From Hymenoscyphus infarciens (Eukaryota; Ascomycota; Leotiomycetes; Helotiales; Helotiaceae): a stretch of 64,000 nucleotides of DNA. Location: positions 29,202-93,201 of the forward strand of contig LLCB01000238.1 of assembly GCA_001414345.1 (NCBI GenBank), in the 5' to 3' direction. The position numbers and the translations under genes were made by a program. A model generated the notes under the pieces. The model worked only from the letters and a program-made list of their open reading frames with translations. It was not told where the DNA came from and did not search any database. Numbering within the stretch: the first letter of the stretch is position 1; each line of letters begins with the position of its first letter. Below, one piece after another: positions 46,930-58,392 of this stretch.

Positions 46930-48160
46930 TGTAACAACGCACCTCTTTCTCTCAAGTTTCTATAGACCGTATAATCAGCAACAATAGCTATTATTATTAT
47001 AACCTTCGTCACTATTTTAAAACATTATTCTAATAGTTTATTTATAAAACAAGTCGCTTATTTACTTTAAATTTTAGATAGATTAGTAAGAAAATAGAGA
47101 AAGTATACTATTTAATATATATCTAGTCTAATATATAGAATATTATGTAATATACTAGATAACTAGAAATTAGTCTAAATATCTAGTACTATTTCGTATA
47201 AGTTTCGATTTCTCTAAATATACTTCTCTTTTCTATTATAATTAATATAATCTTACTCTTTTTAAATAGCTTTTAAGTAGTATTATTAGTAGTATTTTTG
47301 AACAAATATATTATCGGAATATTATAAGAGTAGATATATACTTTTAAAGCTAGTATTATTACTATACTATATTATTAACTTACTATTAAAATAGTACTAA
47401 CTATAAACTATTTAATAACTTATATATTAATATCTAAAAATAAAGCTATTTATACTTATCTATATACTCTTCTATTTAGATAACTTTATCTATTAAAATT
47501 GCGAAGTACAACAATCTAAACTTAGATAAAACACGTGAGTAATAGGCTTAGTTAGGTAGACGTAGTCATTGTTTCTATAGCTTTCGTAAAGTGATAAAAA
47601 GATAGGAGAAAGAAGTATTTCGCGAGAAAATAAAGAAGGTTAGTAAAGAGCTTTAGTTGTCCTAACCTTTTGAGATAATATGAACTGTTTATTAGAATAA
47701 TTAACCTTTATTATTCCGTACTATCTAGTTTAATAGAGAGATGTTAGTAGAGTTGCTATTATAATGTAAACACCTCTATCTAATGTTCCTTTGTGATTTT
47801 TTATAGACATATATAGTATACCTTACTATTATTTCTGTCTATGATATATCAAGTATAAAACTCGTAGCATAGTTGCTAATTCTTTGAGTAGATCTAGAAG
47901 ATTCGTAAAAATGTTAGACTATTTAGAGAACTAACTAGCTTTCTTAATCTTTTAAGTCTTCTCAAATGATATTTTCAATTGCCCTAAGACCCTTGTATAA
48001 GTATTTGATGCTTTATATAAAATCAATTTCTAGAACATCTCTTTATTTTTCTTGCGTAATTAAGGTTTTTAGGCCTATCTTTTAGAAAGAGTCGTTAACT
48101 GTTCTAAGGTATTAAGGTGCTGGGTCGCCTTTGTAAAATATTTGCACTTGAAAATCCAGG
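46930..48160. repeat. AT-rich RIP-degraded island
   Basis: Over 1 kb of TA-rich sequence with stops in every frame, similar in texture to 24.2-26.0 and 29.8-31.0 kb. I cannot identify the original repeat or its ends. Confidence 0.55.
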
Positions 48161-48265
48161 TGAATGTTCTTTATAATATATTCTACTGCTCAACTTCAAT
48201 CACTCTGTGAACACCCAAAATCCAGATTCAAAACTGCAGTCCCAGCGCTCCAATCCCCAATGATT

Positions 48266-48637
48266 TCAAACACCCTCATCCTCATGGGCTCCCTCTCCAA
48301 TATCCTCCATTTCCCTACTCTCAAACCCATACCTCTTCGCCCTCTCCACATTCTCCACACCACGCCACACCACCCCATAAAAAGGTTTCAACGCTACCCC
48401 AACCTTATAACCCTCTAAAGGATAAGCCGCCGAAATAGCAACACTACAACTCCCCACAAGTGGCATCTCACCCCTTAACATCCTCCCATACCCGATGCCT
48501 AATCCAAACCCAACCATGACCACACTCACACAAACCGCCATAAAAATCATCAGCGGAGAATACCCACAAGTCATAATATCATCCTCCTTCGATCTCTGAG
48601 GTAAATTTCCAAACGAAGGGTCAAAGCCCTGAGGCAT
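48266..48637 (-). pseudogene. C-terminal fragment of a fungal multi-pass membrane protein
   Basis: The 123 residues include MTCGYSPLMIFMAVCVSVVM and LRGEMPLVGSCSVAISAAYP. The string MPLVGSCSxAISAACH is a hallmark of a widespread family of large fungal membrane proteins (as I recall, those with DUF6536-type domains), where it lies near the C-terminus. Here the long N-terminal part is absent and the Cys-His of the motif is replaced by Tyr-Pro. A truncated remnant beside an AT-rich island is the best reading. A short functional gene is less likely. Confidence 0.45.
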
Positions 48638-49289
48638 TTAACCTGAATACTCGCTAAGTATAAGTAACGATTCCTCTTTGGTATCAAATGTAAAAACCAG
48701 CATGACAAGAGCCCTTGCAATGAATAAAAGCAACAACCATTCATATCAAAGGCAGACTTAGTTGAAGTTTACAATGCTGTGGCGGCTTCGAATTTAAGCG
48801 TTACCTAATTCGTTTCCCTTGGTATCCCCAGGGTTCAGGCTCGGTCGTATCAGTAAGCGCCCTGCCTGTGCACCCATCAATAACTTCGTTTCTAGGTGGT
48901 AGCCATAGTTCCATGAGAATGGGTCGGGTATCGACTCAACAATTCGCAACGAGAGATCAAATTCTTCAACTCGCACCTCGAAATCCATGAGGGTTAGAAA
49001 TTGGGTACGTGTGAGTGAGCGAATTACGGCACTAAACCAAGTAGCTCACCACTTTCCATTGCTACTAGAATTAGGGAGAGATTCTAGCTTTCTAAAAGCA
49101 ATTGATTTCATCTGATTCTCGCAGTCGTGTAAGAACAAATCGCATAGCAGGCTTAGAGTCGTCTCACATACCAAAAATCTGTCAGTTGATGGCAAAACGA
49201 TGGATTGCCTGGTAGGTCAAATTCACAGTGAGTGACCAGCCAAAATACGTCCTCCCATTAACCGTAAATCGTGCTATTAAGTGCTTTTT
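48638..49289. other. Intergenic, no gene recognised
   Basis: A 64-codon minus frame (48794-48988) is the only frame of note. It shows no family features. Confidence 0.4.
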
Positions 49290-51126
49290 TTAAAAGGTCA
49301 AAATAACGGCTTCCGAATCAGGGATACCAATCTTCACAACCCCATTCTCAACCTTTGCCTTCTCACCCACCGTCACGTTATGCAACCTCACTGGTCTACC
49401 TTCGTCCAATTCCAAGTTGTAACTGATGCCGTCCCATGATATTCCTGAAATCGCGTCGGAGCCGTTCGAAAGAAGTCTCTGAATAGCAACCTCACTACCG
49501 GCATTCTCGGGGACTTGGATATCATATTGCACCACTGGTCTAGGGACGGGATTGAGGGCTGAGCTCGTTCCATTGACGGTATAGTTGTATTGTCTCATGT
49601 TGATGATGGCGACTCTTGCGAGGCCATTTTCTGTGTAGGCAGCGTACACGGCCTCTCGTTCATCGTCTGTGTTGATATTTGTGATTGTCGTCTGGCCTTT
49701 GCTTTGATCACCAATCATGGCAGCAACAACAACGTGGCCGTAGTAAGGTGGCTTTGTCCCCTTGGTTGTGATGTTTGTTTCGATGGGTTGCCAGCTTTGG
49801 TAGCGGTAATTAGTTCCCTAAAGAAGAAATGTCAGGCTGGGATCGAAAGCATGTGGAGCAGAGGAGCGAAGACGGCTCTTGAAAACACCCTTGCGCGATG
49901 AGTGAAAAAACGCTCGAGCTGCTTACCATATGCATATGGACTCTTTGTATTCCAACAGATGCACAATACAAGTTGAAATCTATACCCCAAAGAGCAGCAC
50001 CAAAGGCATTTGAGAGTCCTGGTTTTCCTTGATTGTAAAGGGAGTTGGTTTCGCCAAGAATAAATGGCAAGCCCGTGTATGAGAGGTTCTGACCAAGTTC
50101 AGCTTGAGCATTCACAGAGCGGACGGTGACAGTATGGTTCATCAGAGTCCCTTGGAGAGTGACCCCTGGTTGTGTGGCACCACCAATATAGCTATTTGCA
50201 ATCAGCCAAGGCCAAAAAAGGTCGCGATGGAAACTCACTTGTGAGACGATATAATTTTGATGTTCTTATCAGCATCAAGCCCAGATTGCCAAGCTTTGAC
50301 TGGCTTGAGGTGGTTGGTAAGACCTGCAAACGATGGTGCAAGATATCCATATGTCGAATTGGAAGTCAATTCCGGACAATGTTTCTCGAGTTGGGATTTT
50401 ATTGCCCGAGTTGCATTCAACCATTGGCCAACATACGTAGATTCATTCCATGTTGGAGGACGAACGGGACCCTGGGCGCTTGTGGAGAACAAGTCTGGTT
50501 CATTTCCGTATTCCCACCATAGCAACTTTTCCTTTCCAAGGGCTTTACACGCCAAAGGCACGGTATCAAGCAAAGTCTGCCATCCTGCTGTGTTATTCCC
50601 CCCGAGTCCCATGTTGAATCCGTGAATATACTTGGTATCTGGCCATGTGTTGTAGGACTCGAAGTAAGAGGGACCAATGGAGATGGTGGTTGGATAGTCG
50701 GGAGATCTCGAGGGGACGACGATGCCTTGGAGAGCAACTTTGAGATTGGCATTGTAAAGAGCGTAATCTTGGGTATTTCCTCCTACCCGTATATGAGGTT
50801 TCGTGCCTGTCAAATTGCCCAGATTGTTCAATAGATTGTTGGAAAAGGTATTTGGGTGGGAATTGTTGCCTAAATGTGTCAAAATCAGTACTGGTCAGAA
50901 CGAAAGCTAGCTAGCTAGATGGCGGGAATGGACTGGGAATACCCGCAAAGTCCGGAAACGACGAGAATTCAATTGAGTAGCTGACGAATGCCTCAAGGAT
51001 AGGAGTAGTTTTGATTTCCGGTGGAAGCTTGTTGGATATTGCTATTGCTAGGGCGTTAGCATGAGTAGAGGCGATCAATTGGAGGAAGGCATTGGCAATT
51101 GCCAGGAATCTTGCTCGAGGAGCCAT
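49290..51126 (-). CDS. GH79 family glycoside hydrolase (beta-glucuronidase/heparanase-like)
   Basis: Four exons (51126-50943, 50869-50239, 50191-49927, 49817-49290) give 535 residues. A secretory signal peptide (MAPRARFLAIANAFLQLIAS) is followed by a catalytic TIM barrel. VGGNTQDYALY lies near its start. The acid/base Glu is in WWEYGNEPDLFS, and the nucleophile Glu is in LPFILGETNSLYNQG after GLSNAFGAALWGIDFNLYCA context. The last exon carries the C-terminal beta-sandwich domain typical of fungal GH79 (VYAAYTENGLARVAIINMRQ). It probably releases glucuronic acid or 4-O-methylglucuronic acid from arabinogalactan-type glycans outside the cell. Many N-glycosylation sequons support secretion. It is divergent from the succinate-semialdehyde dehydrogenase gene. 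Confidence 0.9.
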
Positions 51127-51449
51127 TTTGGCCTGAATGATTCAAGGTTGCACAGTTGTACTACCTAGGTAGTACCACGAGAAGTTTGCACCGAAGGAAG
51201 TAGAAAAGGGAAGTTCCACGAGAGCAACGAGGCAGGAGCCATGGATGGTTTTATATATTACAACGTAATTGATCATCTACCTGTTCCCAAGCTTGCAGAT
51301 GTGCTTCCGATCTGCTTGCATTTGGTGTTCTAGGAAACTGCCAGCTTCCCCTCTTCTAGGTACAATGCGGGCATGTAGCGGATGATGCGGGGAAGCGCGG
51401 GGGTGGAGCTGATCCTGTTGTAGAAAACCCCCTGTTGATCGTGGTGCTG

Positions 51450-51482
51450 CTAACCATGGGCTAACCATGGGCTAACCATGGG
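51450..51482. repeat. Three tandem copies of an 11-bp unit
   Basis: Exact tandem repeats of ctaaccatggg in the promoter interval between the GH79 gene and the dehydrogenase gene. Each copy contains the palindrome CCATGG. Confidence 0.8.
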
Positions 51483-51808
51483 CGAGGGTAGGTAGTTATG
51501 CGGGAAGCAAGAACCACGTGCTGAAGTCATTTTATAGCCACGTGACCGGGGTGAGATCGGAGTCACTCGGAATCGGCTTCCGGAGTTGATATCGCGGAAA
51601 GTGGCGATGGGATAGCTACCCCACCCCACCTACCTATATCTTTGTGCCATTCAACCTGCTGTCCGCTTTTCCCAACAGTCACAATAAACTCCCGCCTCTT
51701 CTCAAATCAATTGCAATCTCTCGAGAACCAGCTTTTTAATGGTGCTAGCAAGGTGACCCAGTCCTGACTTTACGAGCCTTTGTTTGCTTTAAGATCGATA
51801 TCCTCACA

Positions 51809-53548
51809 ATGTCGACCATCTTCAAAACCGCTACGGTAGCTTCTGCTTCACGAACTCTCGTACGATCCCGATTTCAGCCCTCCTCGTTACCATCAATTTG
51901 CTCGCGCCCAGCTTCTACACTGTCACACGTTGTGCCGAAACTCAAGGATCCCTCTTTATTGAAGCTCAACGTTGCCTATGTTAATGGAGAGTGGGTAAAG
52001 GCAAAGTCCGGGAAGACCTTTGAGGTCTTTGGTATGCAGTCCTATCCATTGGGGAACATACTTTGCTGACCATCTTTTAGATCCGACTTCAGGAAAGCTA
52101 GTTGGAACCGCCCCCGAATTCGATGCCGAAGACACAAACATTGCAATTGATGCTGCGGCGGCAGCATTCCCCTCCTTCAAAGCCAAAACTGGCCGCGAGC
52201 GCTCGAAGCTTCTGCGAAAGTGGTACGACTTGATGGTATGAACAATGGAACTGCTGCGGGATATGAATAGCAAGCTGATACGGACACTAGGTCGAGAACT
52301 CGGAGGATATCGCTACCCTTATTACGTGGGAGAATGGCAAGCCCCTAGCAGATGCCAAGGGAGAGGCAACATACGCAGCCAACTTCTTCGAATGGTTCAG
52401 CGAAGAGGCGCCACGGATATATGGGGATACTATTCCCGCATCGATTTCCGGAAACCGAATTGTCACAATTAAAGAGCCGGTTGGAGTTTGTGGGCTGATT
52501 ACACCGTGAGAGATGCAATGCGAGTTTGGAATATGGAACTGACATCAACAGATGGAATTTCCCCGCAGCCATGATAACCCGGAAAGTTGGTCCCGCTCTT
52601 GCAGCTGGCTGCACGGTTGTGGCGAAATCTCCAGGAGAGACCCCTTTCACATCTCTCGCCATTGCGGAACTAGCCCACCGAGCTGGCATCCCCAAAGGAG
52701 TCGTCAATATTATCAGCGCCCTCAAAAATACCCCAGAGGTGGGAGAAGTTCTCACCACATCTCCAACTGTGAAGAAGGTATCATTTACTGGCTCGACCGG
52801 TGTTGGAAAACTCCTCATGAAACAGTCCTCATCCACACTCAAGAAACTTTCTTTCGAACTGGGCGGCAACTCGCCATTTATTGTCTTTGATGATGCAGAT
52901 CTAGACGTTGCCGTTGCTGGCGCGTTGGCAAGCAAATTCCGCTCCTCGGGTCAAACCTGTGTATGCGCAAATCGACTGTTCATCCAATCCGGAATCTACG
53001 ACAAGTTCGCAGAATCCTTTGCTGCAAAGGTCAAGGAATTCAATGTTGGAGGAGGCTACACCGAGGGCGTCACCCACGGACCTCTCATTCACGATCGAGC
53101 CATCAGCAAAGTCGATGCTCACGTTCGCGATGCCGTAAAGAAGGGAGGAAAGGTTATCCAAGGTGGACAAAAGATGCCAGAGCTTGGAGAGAATTTCTTC
53201 CAGCCAACTGTGATCACTGGAATGACAGCTGATATGGATTTGGCATCAGAGGAAACTTTCGGTCCTGTTGCAGGACTTTTTAAATTTGAGACGGAAGAGG
53301 AAGTCATCAAACTCGCCAACTCAGCGGACGTTGGTCTTGCGGGATACTTCTTTTCCAAGGACTTACAGAGGGTGACGAGAGTAGCCGAGGCTTTGGAGGT
53401 TGGAATGGTTGGTGTGAACACAGGACTCATTAGTGACCCTGCTGCACCATTTGGAGGTGTTAAGGAATCCGGGTTTGGGAGAGAGGGCAGCAAGTATGGA
53501 TTGGCAGAATATCAAACGACCAAGACCATCACTTGGGGCGGAAACTGA
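51809..53548 (+). CDS. uga2: Succinate-semialdehyde dehydrogenase, mitochondrial
   Basis: Four exons (51809-52031, 52081-52235, 52291-52505, 52552-53548) give 529 residues. It oxidises succinate semialdehyde to succinate with NAD(P)+ in the GABA shunt. A basic, Ser/Arg-rich N-terminus (STIFKTATVASASRTLVRSR) looks like a mitochondrial presequence. Family signatures: LITWENGKPLADAKGE, PWNFPAAMITRKVGPALAAG, the Rossmann motif SFTGSTGVGKLLM, catalytic Glu in LSFELGGNSPF, catalytic Cys in SSGQTCVCANR, EETFGPVAGLFKF, and GGVKESGFGREGSKYGLAEY. The Cys-x-Cys around the active site is typical of this enzyme. The first half is reached only after three short introns (49, 55, 46 nt). Confidence 0.95.
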
Positions 53549-53927
53549 TGGATGAAAGATGTCTACGAAATTCAATGAAAAACCAAAGATTTACAAAAGC
53601 CCCCGTCTAACAATTATAGAGTACACCAGGGGGGTCTGGTGGAATGACTTTTTGATCAAACGTGCGAAGGCTGTCGGAGAAAAAAATACGGCTTCTCCAA
53701 GTACGTTCACTGACTCGCCACGAATGGCTACAAGCACCTATCCATGGTCTCTATTTCTAGGTCAGAGAGAGAACCTTTCGTTTCCTCTTGGTAAGTTATA
53801 GTACATTTCTTGGCATCATCACACGGAACACTGTCGAAAATGGCATCTATCACTCTCTTTCCTTCTCCTAGGACAACAAAAAGATGGAGTTTCTAATTCT
53901 TCTAAAATCAAATTCGCCACCACCCTC

Positions 53928-55744
53928 CTATTTCTTGATCAAACGTCCAGCTAACAGCATTCCAGAGCCAAGTACAACAACCAACCCCGCCAACACCGCA
54001 GCACCCGTATACCCCGCCTTGGAAGCAATCAACGCCCCGGCAATCGGTGGACCTGATAACAGTCCTAAACCGTTGATCGTTACTGCTAATCCGAGTCGCG
54101 CGCCAAACTGCGACATGTCGGGGGTGACACTTCCTATCGTTGCGGGTGGGAGGGAGATGAAAGCTCCGGAGAAGAATCCGTAGATTAGGGCGAAGATTAT
54201 CAGGCCGGGGAGGTTGAGGACGAAGGGCCAGATGAAGATTAGGATTCCGCCGACGAAGACGACGAGGATATGGACGTTTACTGGTCCAATTCTGGTTTCT
54301 TGTTAGCCCTTTTTGATCAACCTCTACCCCTTGAGTGGCGATAAACTCACTTATCAGCCAAAACATTCGGTGCCAACCTCCCAAATACACCCCCGGCATT
54401 CAAGAGACAGATAAAATAAAAGTTCCGTAAGCCGTGCAGGTTTATGTGTGCATCTACGATTCGGGATTGGAGGTAGTAGTAGGGGATGTAACAGCCGAAG
54501 AAGGAAGCGCACATTCCGAGGACGAGGAGTGTGTATTTTGGAGAGCGCAGGGCGGCGAATTGAATCAGAGGCTGTTTGGGTTTTTGGGGGAGATCACGGC
54601 GTTGGCGGATTAGGAGGCAGGCGACTGCGAGGGTCGCTGTCTGTTTTGCTGTCAGTCTGGTTTTCGTAATTCTTTTTAATGGATCTTGGGTTCCTGGGAA
54701 GGGAAGGGAAGGGGAGCGAAATGGGGAAGAACGAACGGCCATGAACCCCAAAACTCTCAACGCCCATCGAAATCCAAATTGCTCGAGTAGATACTCGAAT
54801 ACTATTGGATAGACGATTCCGCCCAGACTTGCGCCTGTGGTTACTATTCCTGTTGCTAGGGCGCGGTGTTTGAGGAAATAGGTTGCGGGGACGCCGACGG
54901 AGGTTAAGAAAGTGAGGCCCATTCCTAGACCGCCTAATACTCCCTCTGTTGGTTTGTTTAGCATGGTTTTTTGGAGAAGAAGTGAGATGGAAAGTGTGGG
55001 GGCGTGTAGAAGTCAAGAAGAATGGAGGGGTAGCCGAGAATTGAGGAAGATTGCCTTACGAGAGAGGAGAATTTGGTAGTATACTAGGTTATCTTTTAGA
55101 GGGGAGGCGGAGGAGTGGTGGGACGAGGAGAGAGAGGTTAGAAATAGGGAGAGGATTATTAGGAGCGAGCCGATGGTTGTTAGGGTTCGCGCGTAGCCTT
55201 TGTCTATTGCTCTTCCCCACTGGTTTTTGGTTAGTACTCATCACTTAATTGAAACAAAGGGACGAGTGAAGATTTGATGAGGAGCAAGACTTACGATTGC
55301 GCCGGAAAGGAGGAGGAGACATGATTGTGTTGAGCCTATCCAAGATATGGCTGATTTGGTCCCGAGGGAGGGAGGTGTGTTGTAGAATGTTTGGAAAATT
55401 CCCCAGGCGTTTATAAGTCCCCTTGAGAAGACGGGTAAGTATTCAACGTGTCCTTACGAGAGTGAGAGGGGGACTTACCAAGTGCTAAACATTATCAGGA
55501 AACCCATTGCCACTTGTGACCAAGCTACAAAACCGCCATCTGGAAATGTAACGGGTGGGGGGACAGCCGGAGTTTCCTCTCCAGCAAGTGGTGGTTTCCC
55601 GGCACCTCCATCTATTTGTTTTTCTCCTTGTAATGATGGATTCATTGAGTTCGAGGAACCTTTCTCTGCGTCCCCTTGCTTTTCCCCAGCCACAGTAGTC
55701 GTGGAGTCTGACCCTATGGTTCCTGCGTCTTTTTCTGAAGCCAT
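53928..55744 (-). CDS. MFS transporter, monocarboxylate (MCT/MCH) type
   Basis: Six exons (55744-55479, 55421-55295, 55219-55060, 54945-54737, 54640-54351, 54291-53928) give 471 residues. A 65-residue hydrophilic Gly/Pro/Glu tail precedes FPDGGFVAWSQVAMGFLIMF. About 12 membrane segments follow, with family motifs LINAWGIFQTFYNT, LLSQGVLGGLGMGLTFLTSV, FLKHRALATGIVTTGASLGG, GGVFGRLAPNVLADK, and ISLPPATIGSVTPDM. It ends GRLIKK. It shares family but little sequence with the transporter at 11.7-13.7 kb. It lies next to the FAD monooxygenase and isocyanide synthase, and export of their product or import of a precursor is plausible. It could equally be an unrelated neighbour. Confidence 0.88.
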
Positions 55745-56622
55745 ATTAGATTCTTGAGCGTTGTCAATCTACTTCTTTATTCCTGGCCTCTCATTATTGC
55801 TCTGCTATTTCCTCCAAACATTCATAAATTCACAACACGCCATCAAGCTATCAAAGTACGATGCAGTAGTAAGAAGAAGAAAGCACAAGCGTGGCGAGGA
55901 TGGCAAGGATCCTCCCGGGGTCAAAAAATAATTTCCAATTTCGAGTGGAACTGCCGTTTTACCAACTCCCAGCTCATACTCTCACGCAATATATGGTGAG
56001 AGCTGACAATCCATCTCCGCTCCAATCAAAACACAGCTCCACACCTTTCCGGCAATGATTCGGGTAATGCTTTGTTTGGAGAGGGTGCTAACCGGCGGAG
56101 GGCGACGAATTGGGCGAAGAATTGGTGATCGTTCAGGGTTAAAAGGGAAAGTCGAAGATAAAGCTGCCCCCTTGTTGTGGACCCTGGTCTGATGCACGAC
56201 TTGGGTAGATCTATCTTGCCGTCTGCATCGGACCTTCCTCTGCCATGCCTCCTTCCCTTTTGCTATGGGACGATGTTTATGCGGAGTGGATAAGGAAATA
56301 CACCGTGGTGTGACGTCTGGCTGAGAAAAATGTCCGACGGGTGATGCTTCTTTCTCCTCTGACGTTTGAACTTACGATTTGTTGGAACTGTGGACGAAAT
56401 TTTCGAAGTTTGGAATGGAGCTTTGGACAAGGATGACATTTTCCGTGGGTCCTTTCTTGCCTTTTTCTAAGGATTGGGCATCATCGAGCGTGTTTACACT
56501 GCAGTAAGCGAGAGATGGTCGTGGACTTCAAGGAAAATAGCAATCCAATGTCTTTTGCGATTTTCAAGTTTGCCTGAGAATGGTTTCAATCCTCATGAAT
56601 TTCTCCTCCTATTCTCTCATAA
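55745..56622. other. Intergenic, no gene recognised
   Basis: This holds the promoter region of the transporter and the 3' flank of the FAD monooxygenase. No frame has domain features. Confidence 0.4.
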
Positions 56623-58392
56623 TTATACAAGGTATCCCCCAAAGTAAATAGATGGATCTGCCCCAGCAAAGCCCACATACAAATCAGGTCTGATAACCAC
56701 CGCTGAATGCTCAGCAAAAACCGAGTTTGTGAATAGTTTCGCTCCCGATCCAGTCTTCAGGAGCCATCCATCTTCATGCTTCTCGATGTCCCAAATTTGA
56801 AGTTTCCCTTCTAACCAAGACGGTGTCTGGAATTTAACACACGGTGACTTGATGAGAACAAAATTTCCATATCTCAATAACTCATAAAGTCGTAACTTCA
56901 CAACGCCAGCTTTCAACAACTCGATGTCAGGACAACGAGCACCAGCTACAAAGTCCCCAACAGTACCATCAATGACTGCTGGGGAGTTTGCAGCGTAGGT
57001 GATACCCATCCCAGTGATATTAGCAGCACTCTTTTCAATGAGCTCCACATACTCTTGCGCAGTTTTCAAGGTACTGCGGACTAGTTTCCCAGCCACGTCC
57101 ACAACTGTTTGAGCAGTAACCCGTCTTTCGACGTCGTACGAGCTCAAAACATGAGGTAATTTCGGACCAGTTTCTGTTTCGGACTTGATGGCGAAGTAAA
57201 GACGCCATGTGAGTGCGAATGCGTCGGCAATTCCTGTGTTGAGACCTTGGCCCCCATTTACAGCGTGAATATGGCTTGCATCTCCTGCAAGAACTATGCG
57301 GGAAAGTGGAGAAAGGAAAGATTCTGCTACTCGTTCCTGCACTGTAATTTTGTTAGATATCTTTGTAACGAAGTGGGGGGATACTGAGGTACCATTGTAT
57401 GTGGAAAACCATTCTGTCTTGACGAACTCGACGTTGTATGGTCTCATGTGACTTCTCACAGACTCTTCGGATTTTTCTTGCGTAACTTCTCCTTCGAGTA
57501 AGATGTAGAATCTTGCCATTCCTCTCTCTCTGTTCTCTTATTAGCTACCCCAATCCCAATTTGCGCCCATTGAGAGATCCAACATACCTTGGAATCCAAG
57601 ACACTCTACTCTGTCCATTGTCCTCGAAACTAATAATTTCATCGCAAACCGGGAAATCAGTTTTAATGAAAGTATCCAAGACAGCCCAACACATATTGGG
57701 TTTGTCGCCTTTAAACTCAATACCCAATGCCTTTCGCACTGGAGATTGACCTCCATCGGCTGCAATAACATATTTCGCGTTAAAGGTCTTGTCTTTGGTG
57801 GTTACTGATGCACCAGTAGTTGTTTCAGAAACAGATTCCACCTCAGTGTCGTAAATGACATCAATATCGAGACTCTTTACAAGAGCCTTCTCAACGTCGG
57901 ATTGTCCAATCATGAGGAATTCTTTGTAGGCTGAGTTTTTGATGTTTACCCACCACCGGTTGTTGTGGCTTTGAAAGGCACCATCTTTGAAAATTGAACT
58001 TGCTTCTTGGGTGATTAGTTCTCTGCGAACCGCTGGTCAACTTGAAAGTTATGAGCTTACTGTTGCATTGGAGACCGAATGGTCGAAGCTCTTTCAAAAT
58101 ACCTGCTACGTCTAGGACTTGTTGAGTACGGGCGTTCAAGGCGTCTGCTCTTCCCACTTCTAAGGGACCAGCTCTTTTTTCTGGGCAAAAGTTAGCAATT
58201 GGAACCTGAGTGGAAGGGACGCAAATTAACTCACCAATTACACAAACAGAAAGTCCCAACTGGCGAGCGAGGACGGCATTGAATAGTCCAGTTGGACCAG
58301 CTATACACGCTTTAGTAATAGAAGAATTCTTGGAACTATCACCGCTGGATCTTTATACCTCCAATAACAATAATGTCAAAAGTTGCAGCCAT
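56623..58392 (-). CDS. FAD-dependent aromatic monooxygenase (phenol-hydroxylase-like)
   Basis: Six exons (58392-58359, 58300-58235, 58180-58061, 58032-57588, 57529-57393, 57341-56623) give 506 residues. After splicing the N-terminus reads MAATFDIIVIGAGPTGLFNA, with the FAD GxGxxG motif, then EKRAGPLEVGRADALNARTQ. The middle has FLMIGQSDVEKAL and YVIAADGGQSPVRKALGI (GD-type motif). The second FAD motif is RIVLAGDASHIHAVNGGQGL followed by NTGIADAFALTWRL. A short thioredoxin-like C-terminal region follows. The family hydroxylates or decarboxylates aromatic and other small metabolites. It is divergent from the isocyanide synthase, so a tailoring role is likely by context. The third intron is only 28 nt unless a weaker donor (GGTCTCC, 43 nt) is used, so that junction is uncertain. 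Confidence 0.85.
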
